Source: an uncultured Prolixibacteraceae bacterium (GTDB lineage: Bacteria; Bacteroidota; Bacteroidia; Bacteroidales; Prolixibacteraceae). From it: a DNA stretch of 64,000 nt. Positions within the stretch are counted from its first letter, which is position 1; every line of letters starts with the position of its first letter. The stretch is from positions 1 to 64,000 of the forward strand of contig CALGIG010000052.1 in NCBI GenBank assembly GCA_937915865.1, written 5' to 3'. Shown in pieces: positions 27,443-35,765 of the stretch. The notes under the pieces were generated by a model, which saw nothing but the letters and a program-made list of their open reading frames with translations, was not told the origin of the DNA and made no database searches. The position numbers and the translations under genes were made by a program.

Positions 27443-29074
27443 TTATTTTCTTGATCTTTCCCTAATCGCTTTAAACTCAGAATTGTCATTCCATCTGGGC
27501 CATTCCTGCGAATTGGCCAATTTAAGCCCAACGCGGTAAAGCAGTTGTGCATCCTGAACCACGCCCGATAAATCGTCGCGTTCGGGTTTGTATTCATCTT
27601 GAGGGGTGTGGTAAACGGTTTTCCAGTATTGGCCAAGGTTTTCGAGCGTTTTTTCTTTTCCCAGCTTTTCAGCATCGATGTAACCTTTGGCAAAAATGGC
27701 TGGAACGCCCTGTTTCACAAATGGGAACTGGTCGGATCGGAAGAACATGCCATTATCCGGATTTGGGTCAGGAGCAATATATCTCCCTTGCTTTTCAGCC
27801 TCAGTTTTTACCCAATTGTCGAGTTCCGACTGACCAAAACCAGTGATCGTAACATCTTTGTACTTGCCGAGAAAGATCAAAACATCAGTATTAATTACTG
27901 TTACGGTTTTAGCCATGGGGAAGAACGGATGCTCAGCATAATAGCCTGAACCCAGTAACCCCGATTCTTCGCCGGTAACCGAGATAAATAAAATGGAACG
28001 CTCTGGTGCAGGTCCGTTTTTGAAGGCACGGGCAATTTCCAACATCCACGAGACTGCGCTGGCATTATCGGTAGCGCCGTTGTATATGCTGTCGCCATTA
28101 ATTTTGTCACCAATGCCCAAATGGTCCCAATGCGCTGTGTAAACTACCACTTCGTCGGGATATTTGGCTCCCCGAATCAGTCCGCAAACGTTGTGTGAAA
28201 TATCTTTCTTGAACGAATTGATAATTTGTCCCGAAACTTTTGCCGGTAATTCAATAGGCTTGAAATCTTTGGCAAGCGCTTGTTTTTTCGCCTGATCAAA
28301 ACTTGTCCCGCAGGAGGTGAACAGTTGCTCGGCAGCTTCTTTCGAGATCCAGCCTTCGAACGCACAACGGTCTTTATTCCCGTTTTCTGGTTGAAGGTAA
28401 AATTTAGTTGTTTCGCCATTGTTTCGCACCACTTTCCATGGATAACCTGCCGGACCGGTTTCGTGAATAATGAGGCATCCTTTGGCGCCACGCCGTGCGG
28501 CTTCTTCAAACTTATAAGTCCAGCGGCCATAATAAGTCTGGGTATTTCCTTTGAAATAAGTATCATTGGTTCCATAGCCCGGATCGTTTACAAAAACAAG
28601 TATCGTTTTGCCAGTCAGGTCCATTCCCTGAAAGTCGTCGCGCTGGTATTCAGAAGCAGTAATTCCAAACCCGGCGAAAACCAGTGGCGATTGTTCTAAC
28701 GAAAGCTGGTCTTCAACTCTTCGGGTGAATGTTACATAATCTGTAAGTTTCTGAAATTTCAATTCCCCTTTGGGCGTATCAAAATCAAGTGTATTCGAGA
28801 TTTTCGAGCTCACGGCCAGAAATGGAACATCCTGAAAATAGCTTCCGCTGTTGGCAGGTTCCAAACCAATCTCTTTCATTTGTCCGGCAATATAGTTGAT
28901 GGTTAAGGGTTCTGCTTCAGTCAGGGGCATTCTGCCCAGGTATTTGTCTGAAGACAGTTCAGCTATATGTTTTTCAATGTTTTTGTATTGAATGGTATCT
29001 TCTCCCGAATTTTTTCCTGAAGGAGAACAACTCAATAAATAACCGGCAGATAAAAGGAGCAATAATTTCTTCAT
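27443..29074 (-). CDS. M28-family zinc aminopeptidase lipoprotein
   Basis: From the ATG at 29074 the protein starts with a lipoprotein signal (MKKLLLLLSAGYLLSC, lipid-anchored Cys16); a TTG at 29095 is unlikely. The N-terminal half carries a PA-type insert (about 120-260). The M28 domain follows with HWD (His315, Asp317), the bridging aspartate in NGATDNASA and the catalytic pair in VTGEESGLLG. Expected to remove N-terminal residues from peptides outside the cytoplasmic membrane with two zinc ions. It lies downstream of the xylose operon but behind a strong terminator, so probably has its own promoter. It is not an obvious part of the sugar pathway. Confidence 0.9.
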   Translation of the reverse strand: MKKLLLLLSAGYLLSCSPSGKNSGEDTIQYKNIEKHIAELSSDKYLGRMPLTEAEPLTINYIAGQMKEIGLEPANSGSYFQDVPFLAVSSKISNTLDFDTPKGELKFQKLTDYVTFTRRVEDQLSLEQSPLVFAGFGITASEYQRDDFQGMDLTGKTILVFVNDPGYGTNDTYFKGNTQTYYGRWTYKFEEAARRGAKGCLIIHETGPAGYPWKVVRNNGETTKFYLQPENGNKDRCAFEGWISKEAAEQLFTSCGTSFDQAKKQALAKDFKPIELPAKVSGQIINSFKKDISHNVCGLIRGAKYPDEVVVYTAHWDHLGIGDKINGDSIYNGATDNASAVSWMLEIARAFKNGPAPERSILFISVTGEESGLLGSGYYAEHPFFPMAKTVTVINTDVLIFLGKYKDVTITGFGQSELDNWVKTEAEKQGRYIAPDPNPDNGMFFRSDQFPFVKQGVPAIFAKGYIDAEKLGKEKTLENLGQYWKTVYHTPQDEYKPERDDLSGVVQDAQLLYRVGLKLANSQEWPRWNDNSEFKAIRERSRK

Positions 29075-29140
29075 GATAAAAAAGAATTGGTGCAACTAAA
29101 ATAGTTGATTTAAGTATAGGTTCAGTTCTTTGTGAAACAA

Positions 29141-29172
29141 AAAAAGCCGTTCGCCCGAAGGCGGAACGGCTT
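29141..29172 (-). terminator. Terminator of the xylose operon (minus strand)
   Basis: Read on the minus strand, AAGCCGTTCCGCC and GGCGAACGGCTT pair with one bulge around a TTC loop, followed by a run of seven T. It lies just after the stop of the sugar transporter gene. Confidence 0.85.
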
Positions 29173-29190
29173 AGTTAATCTGTGTGGTTT

Positions 29191-30588
29191 TTATTTTTTC
29201 CAGAGTTTATTCATGTCTTCCAACGTTTTTCCTTTGGTTTCGGGCACCATTTTCCAAACAAAAAGGGCAGAAAGTACCGACATTGCACCATAAAGGCTGT
29301 ATGTGAACGTCATACTGAATGCTTCGAGTGACGGAAAGGTTGCTGAAACAATAAAGTTTGATATCCATTGTGCTGCAACAGCAATGGCAACTGCTTTTCC
29401 GCGAATGGTATTCGGGAATATTTCAGAAATCATTACCCAGCAAATTGGTCCCCACGACATCATAAACGAAGCAGTATAAATAACGATAAAGATAAGTGTG
29501 CTCACACCAATGATGCTGTAAAAGGCTAGTAATCCAATTGCAAACATACCAACCGCCATGCCAATAGAGCCGATGATTAGCAGCGGCTTTCGTCCGAATT
29601 TATCAACCGTAAAAATGGCAACCAACGTAAAAACAATATTCACAAAACCCATGATAACGGTTTGCCACATGGCGGCATCGTTTCCAAAACCGAGACCCTT
29701 AAAGATAGTTGGTGCGTAATAAAGGACAACATTAATACCAACAATTTGCTGAAAAACCGAAAGCAAAATCCCGATTATTAACACTTTCCAACCGTAGGCC
29801 AAAACAGCTTCCACTTTTTCATGGGCCGTTTCTTTAATCTCGTCCAGAATGACTCTGGCCTTGTTTAACCCATTTATTTTGGAGAGGATGTGCAATGCTT
29901 TTTCTTCCTTTCCAACCAGAGCCAGGTAACGGGGTGTTTCGGGAACCATGAAAAGCAAAATGCCAAACAGTCCGGCAGGAACGGCATTCGAAGCGAACAT
30001 ATACCTCCATCCGGTAGAGTCGACCCATTCAATTGGCTTTCCGTTGGCGATGAAAAAATTTACAAAATAAACGATAAGCATCCCAAAGATGATGGCAAAC
30101 TGGTTCCACGAAACCAATTTACCGCGAATTTCAGCCGGTGCAATTTCGGCAATATACATAGGGCAAATTGCTGAAGCTAACCCAACGCCAACTCCTCCTA
30201 AAATACGATATAGGTTGAATGCTATTAAAACACTTAAAGAACCGTCGCTCTTAGGGAAAAAGATTGCTTCGGGATAAGCAGCTCCTAATGATGCCACTAA
30301 AAATAAGATAGCCGATAGAAATAACGAATTTTTGCGTCCTAATATTGAAGCAAAAATTCCTGAAATTGCACTACCAATAATGCAGCCAATAAGGGCGCTC
30401 GAAACTGTTGCGCCATGATAGAATGTAGCCAAATCTCCAAAAGTTTCAGCATTCAGATGAAAAAATGTTTTCAGCGAGTCAACTGCTCCTGAAATTACCG
30501 CAGTATCGTACCCAAACAATAGACCACCAATGGTTGCTACCAGCGTTATTCCGAAAATATAAGAATTACTTCCTTTGTGTGAATCCAT
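29191..30588 (-). CDS. Sugar:H+ symporter of the MFS, probably D-xylose
   Basis: 465 residues with twelve predicted membrane helices. It has the sugar-porter family signatures: GYDTAVISGA in helix 1, the GRK loop after helix 2 (SILGRKNS), VDKFGRKPLL in the second half and the terminal PETKGKTLEDM. It imports a monosaccharide across the inner membrane with protons. Being last in a gene row with xylose isomerase and xylulokinase makes D-xylose the likely substrate (XylE type), though related carriers take arabinose, glucose or galactose. It is 112 bases downstream of xylA. Confidence 0.9.
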   Translation of the reverse strand: MDSHKGSNSYIFGITLVATIGGLLFGYDTAVISGAVDSLKTFFHLNAETFGDLATFYHGATVSSALIGCIIGSAISGIFASILGRKNSLFLSAILFLVASLGAAYPEAIFFPKSDGSLSVLIAFNLYRILGGVGVGLASAICPMYIAEIAPAEIRGKLVSWNQFAIIFGMLIVYFVNFFIANGKPIEWVDSTGWRYMFASNAVPAGLFGILLFMVPETPRYLALVGKEEKALHILSKINGLNKARVILDEIKETAHEKVEAVLAYGWKVLIIGILLSVFQQIVGINVVLYYAPTIFKGLGFGNDAAMWQTVIMGFVNIVFTLVAIFTVDKFGRKPLLIIGSIGMAVGMFAIGLLAFYSIIGVSTLIFIVIYTASFMMSWGPICWVMISEIFPNTIRGKAVAIAVAAQWISNFIVSATFPSLEAFSMTFTYSLYGAMSVLSALFVWKMVPETKGKTLEDMNKLWKK

Positions 30589-30663
30589 ATTAAAGTTTAT
30601 AGGCCCCCTCTAAACCAGCACTTAGAAGCGGTTTTTTGGTGGCCGGTTATTACGTTTGTATTT

Positions 30664-30698
30664 TATTCCCTCTCCCTTTGGAGAGGGTTAATGAGTGG
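30664..30698. repeat. GC-rich dyad repeat between xylA and the transporter gene
   Basis: CCCTCTCC (30665-30672) and GGAGAGGG (30677-30684) form a perfect stem around CTTT, followed on the plus strand by TTAATGAGTGGGG. It is one of a set of similar elements in the gaps of this operon. Confidence 0.6.
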
Positions 30699-30700
30699 GG

Positions 30701-32026
30701 CTAGATATAGTTATTAATTAACTGTTCGAGCATTTCCTGTTTACCACTGATTTGTTGGGGTTCTCCAACTTCTTTGGCAATGGCATACAAATCAGTCAAT
30801 GAAAGTTTCCCTGCTTCAAATTCAGCGCCTTTGCCTTGGTCGAATGAAGCATATCGGTTAGCTCTAAATTTCAGGTAATCTGATTCTTTCAGTATTTTGT
30901 CGGCAATTACCAGTGAGCGGGCAAATGTATCCATACCCGAAATATGGGCGATAAAAATGTCTTCCAAATCGGTTGAATTACGACGGGTTTTAGCGTCGAA
31001 GTTAATACCGCCGTCGGTGAAACCGCCAGCCTGCAAAATTTCGAGCATGGCTTCGGTTGTTTCGTAAATATTGGTTGGAAATTCGTCGGTATCCCAGCCA
31101 TTCTGGTAGTCGCCTTTGTTGGCGTCGATTGATCCCAGTTTACCAGCATCGGCAGCCATGCGTAATTCGTGCGCAAATGAGTGTCCGGCCAAAGTGGCAT
31201 GGTTCACTTCTACGTTCAGTTTAAAGTCGTTGATCAGTCCCTGAGCATTCAGGAAGCCCAATACTGTCTGAACGTCAACGTCGTATTGATGTTTGCTTGG
31301 TTCCATTGGTTTTGGCTCGATGAAAAATGTACCTTTAAAACCCTGTGCGCGGGCATAGTCGCGGGCCGAGCGAAGGAACTGTCCCATGTGGTCGAGTTCT
31401 TTCTTCGAGTTGGTATTGTGCAGGCTCATATAACCTTCACGTCCTCCCCAGAACACATAACCGGTACCACCCAGGGCAATAGTGGCGTCGATGGCATTTT
31501 TTACCTGGACAGCAGCGTTTGTCACAACAGTAAAATCAGGATTGGTTGATGCACCATTCATATAACGTGGGTTGCCAAATACATTGGCTGTTCCCCAAAG
31601 CAGTTTTACGCCAGTACCAGCCTGCAATTCTTTGGCATAATCAACCATTTTAGCCAAACGGCTTTCTATTTCGAAAACCGAACCATCGCCGGCCACATCG
31701 GTATCGTGGAAACAGTAAAAAGGAGCGCCAATTTTGGTGATAAATTCAAAAGCAGCTTCCATACGTGCTTTGTTGGCTTCCATTACATCGGCAGGAGCAT
31801 CCCAAGGAAAAACTTTAGTTCCCGGTCCAAACGGATCGCCACCGGTTCCACAGAGGGTATGCCAGTAGGCAACAGCAAAACGAAGGTATTCTTTCATGGT
31901 TTTGCCAGCTACAACCTGATCGGCATTGTACCATTTGAATGCCAATGGATTTTTTGATTGTGGTCCCTCGAACTTGATTTGTCCAATTTCGGGGAAAAAC
32001 TCTTTGTTTCCTTTAAAAACTGTCAT
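30701..32026 (-). CDS. D-xylose isomerase
   Basis: 441 residues. Interconverts D-xylose and D-xylulose in the cytoplasm with two divalent metals. The catalytic pair His107/Asp110 (CFHDTD), the metal-site segment around Glu237 and Lys239 (FIEPKPMEP) and the long class II-type N-terminus (FFPEIGQIKFEGP...) are all visible; the length is that of class II enzymes. It lies between xylB (129 bases upstream) and the transporter gene (112 bases downstream), all on the minus strand. Product xylulose is passed to XylB. Confidence 0.97.
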   Translation of the reverse strand: MTVFKGNKEFFPEIGQIKFEGPQSKNPLAFKWYNADQVVAGKTMKEYLRFAVAYWHTLCGTGGDPFGPGTKVFPWDAPADVMEANKARMEAAFEFITKIGAPFYCFHDTDVAGDGSVFEIESRLAKMVDYAKELQAGTGVKLLWGTANVFGNPRYMNGASTNPDFTVVTNAAVQVKNAIDATIALGGTGYVFWGGREGYMSLHNTNSKKELDHMGQFLRSARDYARAQGFKGTFFIEPKPMEPSKHQYDVDVQTVLGFLNAQGLINDFKLNVEVNHATLAGHSFAHELRMAADAGKLGSIDANKGDYQNGWDTDEFPTNIYETTEAMLEILQAGGFTDGGINFDAKTRRNSTDLEDIFIAHISGMDTFARSLVIADKILKESDYLKFRANRYASFDQGKGAEFEAGKLSLTDLYAIAKEVGEPQQISGKQEMLEQLINNYI

Positions 32027-32040
32027 TGTTGTGAATTTTT

Positions 32041-32152
32041 AAGCCTCCTCTAACTCCCCCAAAGGGGGAGAACTGAAAAGGCAGGTTATAAATTATTTTA
32101 ATTTCCTATGCAAATGCTCCTTTCTCCCCCCCTTCGGAGGGGTTGGGAGAGG
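32041..32152. repeat. Two GC-rich dyad repeats between xylB and xylA
   Basis: First element: AAGCCTCCTCTAA, then CTCCCCC/GGGGGAG (stem of seven around AAA) at about 32041-32075. The second element (32117-32152), read on the minus strand, begins ACCTCTCCCAACCCCTCCGAAGG, a similar composition in the opposite orientation. Together they make a head-to-head pair in one gap. Confidence 0.6.
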
Positions 32153-32155
32153 TAT

Positions 32156-33640
32156 TTATAGTTCCTTTTTTAAATGCTGTTTCCAGTTTTGGTAAGCGGT
32201 TTCGTATTCGGCTTTCCTGTTTAAATCCGGTGTGACGGTATCCAGTTTTTTCAGATTAGCAAAAGCTTCCTGTGCTGAAGCATAGTAACCCGAACCAATC
32301 CCGGCACCACGGGCAGCGCCAATTGATCCGTCGGTGTTGTACAGTTCGATAGTTGCTCCTGAAATTCCGGCCAGTGTTTCGCGGAAGATGGGAGAGAGGA
32401 ACATGTTTGCTTTTCCTGCACGGATCACCTGTGCTTTGATGCCAATTTCTTCCATGATTTCCATTCCGTATTTGAACGAGAAAACGATACCCTCCTGAGC
32501 TGCTCGGAACAGATGTGCTTCGGTGTGTGTATTAAAACCTAATCCTGAAATCTGCGCGCCGATATTTTTATTCCGAAGAACACGCTCTGCACCATTACCA
32601 AATGGCAAAATGCTTAATCCTTCTGAGCCAATGGCGACTGACGCAGCTTTTTCATTCATTTCTTCATACGAAAATGCCTTATTTCCTACATATTTATTCA
32701 ACCACGAATTCAAAATTCCGGTTCCATTGATGCAAAGCAATACGCCTAAACGATTGGCTTCAGCTGAATGGTTAACGTGTGCAAACGTGTTTACCCGCGA
32801 ATACGGATCGTATTTCACTTCGCCGCTTACCCCATAAACAACTCCTGACGTTCCGGCTGTAGTAGCAATTTCGCCCGGGTTCAGTACATTTAGTGAAAGT
32901 GCATTGTTGGGCTGGTCGCCGGCACGGTAACTGATTTTAATTCCGGGAGCCAAACCAAGTTCGGCAGCAGCTGCGGTGCTTACTACGCTTTGTATCGAGA
33001 ACGTTGGAACGATTTCAGGGATGAACGATTTCTCGAATCCGTAATAATCGAGCAGCATGTCGGCCACTTTATTTTCTTTAAAATTCCAGAGAATACCTTC
33101 CGAAAGGTTTCCGGCAGTGGTTTTAATCTCGCCTGAAAGCTTCATAGCTATATAGTCGCCCGGAAGCATGATTTTATCTATTTTAGCGTACAATTCCGGT
33201 TCGTTGTCTTTCATCCATTTCAGTTTCGAAGCGGTGAAGTTACCCGGTGAGTTCAGCAAGTTCGACAAGCATTTTTCCTCACCAATTTCGGCAAAGGCTT
33301 TGTTGCCAATTTCGGTAGCACGGCTGTCGCACCATATAATTGATGGGCGCAAAACCTGTTTGTTTTTATCAACAGCAACCAGCCCGTGCATTTGGTACGA
33401 AATACCAATCGAATCGATGTCTTTCGGATTGATTTTGGCTGTGACTATTACATCATTCAGCGCAAGTTTCAGGTTTGCCCACCACAGCTCTGGTTCCTGT
33501 TCGGCCCAGCCGGGTTTCACTGCTGTGATTTTCATTTCGTGCTTGGGGTAAAAGGCTGAACCAATACAATCTCCTGTTTCTCCGTTGATTAACGATGCTT
33601 TTACAGAAGAACTTCCTATATCGAATCCAAGTAGATACAT
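32156..33640 (-). CDS. Xylulokinase
   Basis: 494 residues of the FGGY carbohydrate-kinase family, ATP-dependent phosphorylation of D-xylulose to xylulose 5-phosphate. The N-terminal phosphate loop GFDIGSSSVKAS, the substrate segment SYQMHGLVAVD, catalytic Asp242 in RAGDQPNNAL and the ATP-binding TTAGTSGVV are all present. It is the first structural gene of the operon behind the regulator. Its promoter, 190-220 bases upstream, carries the motif shared with the regulator promoter. Other FGGY kinases (e.g. ribulokinase) are excluded by the xylA neighbour and the length. Confidence 0.95.
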   Translation of the reverse strand: MYLLGFDIGSSSVKASLINGETGDCIGSAFYPKHEMKITAVKPGWAEQEPELWWANLKLALNDVIVTAKINPKDIDSIGISYQMHGLVAVDKNKQVLRPSIIWCDSRATEIGNKAFAEIGEEKCLSNLLNSPGNFTASKLKWMKDNEPELYAKIDKIMLPGDYIAMKLSGEIKTTAGNLSEGILWNFKENKVADMLLDYYGFEKSFIPEIVPTFSIQSVVSTAAAAELGLAPGIKISYRAGDQPNNALSLNVLNPGEIATTAGTSGVVYGVSGEVKYDPYSRVNTFAHVNHSAEANRLGVLLCINGTGILNSWLNKYVGNKAFSYEEMNEKAASVAIGSEGLSILPFGNGAERVLRNKNIGAQISGLGFNTHTEAHLFRAAQEGIVFSFKYGMEIMEEIGIKAQVIRAGKANMFLSPIFRETLAGISGATIELYNTDGSIGAARGAGIGSGYYASAQEAFANLKKLDTVTPDLNRKAEYETAYQNWKQHLKKEL

Positions 33641-33763
33641 ATTTTTAAGTTAAAAGTTTTTAAGTCAAAAGTTAAAAGTTGTATTTCGTTATTGGATGTT
33701 GGGTATTCTACATTGGATATTTAAAAAGTCCCAATAACCAATACTCAATTTTCAATATCCAAA

Positions 33764-33796
33764 ATCCCTCTTCCTTGGAGGAGGTAGGGGAGGCTT
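33764..33796. repeat. GC-rich dyad repeat upstream of xylB
   Basis: Read on the minus strand: AAGCCTCCCCTACCTCC, then TCCAAGGAAGAGGGA. It is the same pattern as the repeats between xylB and xylA, and lies between the xylB promoter and its start codon. Confidence 0.55.
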
Positions 33797-33810
33797 TTAA
33801 AATTATCCGT

Positions 33811-33860
33811 TCTGTTCTGGTATGATCGGCAAAGCTATTGTATACCATTTCGATCTCAAA
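33811..33860 (-). promoter_or_regulatory. xylB promoter with candidate GntR-type operator
   Basis: On the minus strand a TTTG (33857-33860) is followed after exactly 19 bases by TAGCTTTG (33830-33837), a full Bacteroidota promoter. Directly downstream lies CATACCAGAACAGA (33811-33824), the same 14 bases found at the regulator's own promoter. TGGTAT (33818-33823) and ATACCA (33842-33847) form an inverted repeat that brackets the -7 element. Binding there would block RNA polymerase. Confidence 0.65.
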
Positions 33861-33887
33861 ATTAGCTTTAGTGTTTTATAACATTTA

Positions 33888-34886
33888 TTAAAGAGATTTT
33901 CTTATGGTCAGTTTTGTTGGAATTACCGTGTTTACTTTTTCTCCGGTCGAAACAAATTCTGCAATTTTTTTACCCATTAGCTCAAAGTCGGTTGAAATGA
34001 CAGTAATTCCATCTTTAACATACTTTTTCATAGGCGTTTCGTTGTATGAAATTACACCTACATCTTGTCCCAAAACTAAATTTTTAGAATGACACTGATC
34101 GAGAAATTTTGCCAGAGTACGATCGCTTACCAAGAGGTACAATTCACCTTTTTGAACGTCAAATCTTTTGAAGTCGTACAGCGTTTTGTGTTTTAAACCA
34201 TTATCGGAACAGAATTTCTCAAAAAAGTTGATTGAAATTTTAGGATGGTAGGTAAATGAAGGATACAGATAGATAAACTTCTCGTATTTTTTTATCAAGT
34301 CGATTCCGCTTTCAAGTGCATCATACAATGATTGCCCAAAATCCTGGTAAATTGTGGATGTTCCTTGCTGTGCGTTAACGTCCCAATCAATAATCAGTAA
34401 TTTATTGGCTGAGATTTGACTGGTAATTTGGGGAACACGTTCATGGTCGAAATTCATTATGATGTACTTGGTGTACTTACCCAAACTTTCATTGATTATT
34501 TTCTCAAAGTCGTCGATGTTATAATGATGAAAATGTAAGTCAACAGCTATGTTTTCGGGAAGATTATCAAGAAAGGAACCATAAAGCACTTCTTTGTATG
34601 CTTTAAATGTATCGAGAAACAAAAATACTTTGGTAACTGCCTTGGAAATAAAGTATCCACGGTTGGGGACCGATTCGATTACACCGCGGTTTTTAAGTTC
34701 GGCATAAGCCTTAAAAACAGTATCACGTGAAAGAAAACTTTCTTTGCAAATTTGATTAACCGATGGTAACATATCGCCAACCTGCAACAGATTTTTACTG
34801 ATTGCTTCGTTGATCGAATCAATTAATTGCTGAAATTTCAGCAGGTTAGATTGCGGATTTACCTTAAAGTGAAATTTGCTTTCCAT
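33888..34886 (-). CDS. GntR-family regulator with LacI-type sugar-binding domain
   Basis: 332 residues. The N-terminal winged helix (about 10-78) is of the GntR type, shown by ISKNLLQVGDMLPSVNQICK and then SRDTVFKAYAELKNRGVIES. The rest (about 85-330) resembles the periplasmic-binding-protein-like effector domain of LacI regulators. It probably represses xylB, xylA and the transporter gene, and itself, and releases DNA when it binds xylose or a related sugar (inference). A 14-base motif common to its own promoter and that of xylB supports this. The xylB start is 247 bases downstream on the same strand, with its own promoter in the gap. Confidence 0.88.
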   Translation of the reverse strand: MESKFHFKVNPQSNLLKFQQLIDSINEAISKNLLQVGDMLPSVNQICKESFLSRDTVFKAYAELKNRGVIESVPNRGYFISKAVTKVFLFLDTFKAYKEVLYGSFLDNLPENIAVDLHFHHYNIDDFEKIINESLGKYTKYIIMNFDHERVPQITSQISANKLLIIDWDVNAQQGTSTIYQDFGQSLYDALESGIDLIKKYEKFIYLYPSFTYHPKISINFFEKFCSDNGLKHKTLYDFKRFDVQKGELYLLVSDRTLAKFLDQCHSKNLVLGQDVGVISYNETPMKKYVKDGITVISTDFELMGKKIAEFVSTGEKVNTVIPTKLTIRKSL

Positions 34887-34904
34887 GTATTAATGTTGAA
34901 GTGG

Positions 34905-34927
34905 TCTGTTCTGGTATGCAAACATAC
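34905..34927 (-). promoter_or_regulatory. Promoter and candidate operator of the GntR-type regulator
   Basis: On the minus strand TATGTTTG (34919-34926) fits the -7 consensus and lies inside the palindrome GTATGTTTGCATAC (34914-34927). It continues into CATACCAGAACAGA (34905-34918), the motif also found at xylB. No clear -33 element is seen. The arrangement suggests autorepression. Confidence 0.6.
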
Positions 34928-35053
34928 AAAAAAGGATTTATTAGGGAAGTGTATTTTAAACAATGTTTTTTAAATTCACCTCCCAAATAAAGAGTATAAT
35001 TAACACTTAATCGTAGCTTTATATTGAGTCGTCACTGATTTTCAAAAGCAGGT

Positions 35054-35632
35054 ATGCAAATAATACAGGGAATATGTGAAAAAGAATTAATTACCCGACT
35101 TCGTGCGGGTGATCAAACAGCTTTTGAATTACTGTTTCATCATTATTACCCAGGATTAGTACTGTTTTCATCTCAATTTACTACCGACAGAAATGAAGCT
35201 GAAGAAATTGTTCAGGACTTTTTTGTCAAATTTTGGCAAAAACACCATCAAATTAGCCTGACTGATTCATTAAAAGCTTATTTCTTTCTTTCTGTTAAAA
35301 ACAGTAGCCTAAATTTTTTGAAACATCGAAAAGTTGAGGAAAAATATATACAACAAATGATGAAGCTGTCAGATCGTTATTTAGCATACGATCCCGATTT
35401 GTATATCGATTCAGAGCTTCAGGAGAAATTAAAAAGCGCCATTGATCTTTTACCTGAAAAATGCAGGGAGATTTTTACAATGAGCCGAATAAAAGGGCTT
35501 AAAAATGATGAGATTGCTGATCAACTCAACCTTTCGAAACGAACCGTTGAAACCCAAATAAGCAAAGCCCTTAAAATACTTCGCCACGAATTGAAAGATT
35601 ACGTTGGCCTGTTGATTTTTCTCGGTCTTTAA
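35054..35632 (+). CDS. ECF sigma factor of the first SusCD module
   Basis: 192 residues of the FecI-like Bacteroidota ECF sigma-70 group. Region 2 is recognisable in AFELLFHHYYPGLVLFSSQF and EAEEIVQDFFVKFWQKHHQI, region 4 in LPEKCREIFTMSRIKGLKND followed by EIADQLNLSKRTVETQISKAL. It is expected to transcribe the susC/susD genes downstream when released by the FecR protein in the inner membrane, itself signalled by the STN domain of SusC. It is divergent from the GntR-type regulator (167 bases between starts). The next gene, fecR-like, begins 133 bases downstream. Confidence 0.93.
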   Translation: MQIIQGICEKELITRLRAGDQTAFELLFHHYYPGLVLFSSQFTTDRNEAEEIVQDFFVKFWQKHHQISLTDSLKAYFFLSVKNSSLNFLKHRKVEEKYIQQMMKLSDRYLAYDPDLYIDSELQEKLKSAIDLLPEKCREIFTMSRIKGLKNDEIADQLNLSKRTVETQISKALKILRHELKDYVGLLIFLGL

Positions 35633-35765
35633 AACCTCAGGGAAATAGTTTTCTCTGCCACCCTCTACATAAATTCACATCAGTTAAAAATCTTTAAAAA
35701 AAGATTAAAATTTCGATACGTGTATTTTCGACGCTTGTTGTTTTTATTAAAACTGAAAAAGAAAA

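Noticed and set aside
24622..29074. SNF2 helicase plus SbcCD considered as an anti-phage defence island
   Set aside because: No restriction, methylation, DISARM, Zorya or similar partner genes are present; SbcCD is a housekeeping pair.
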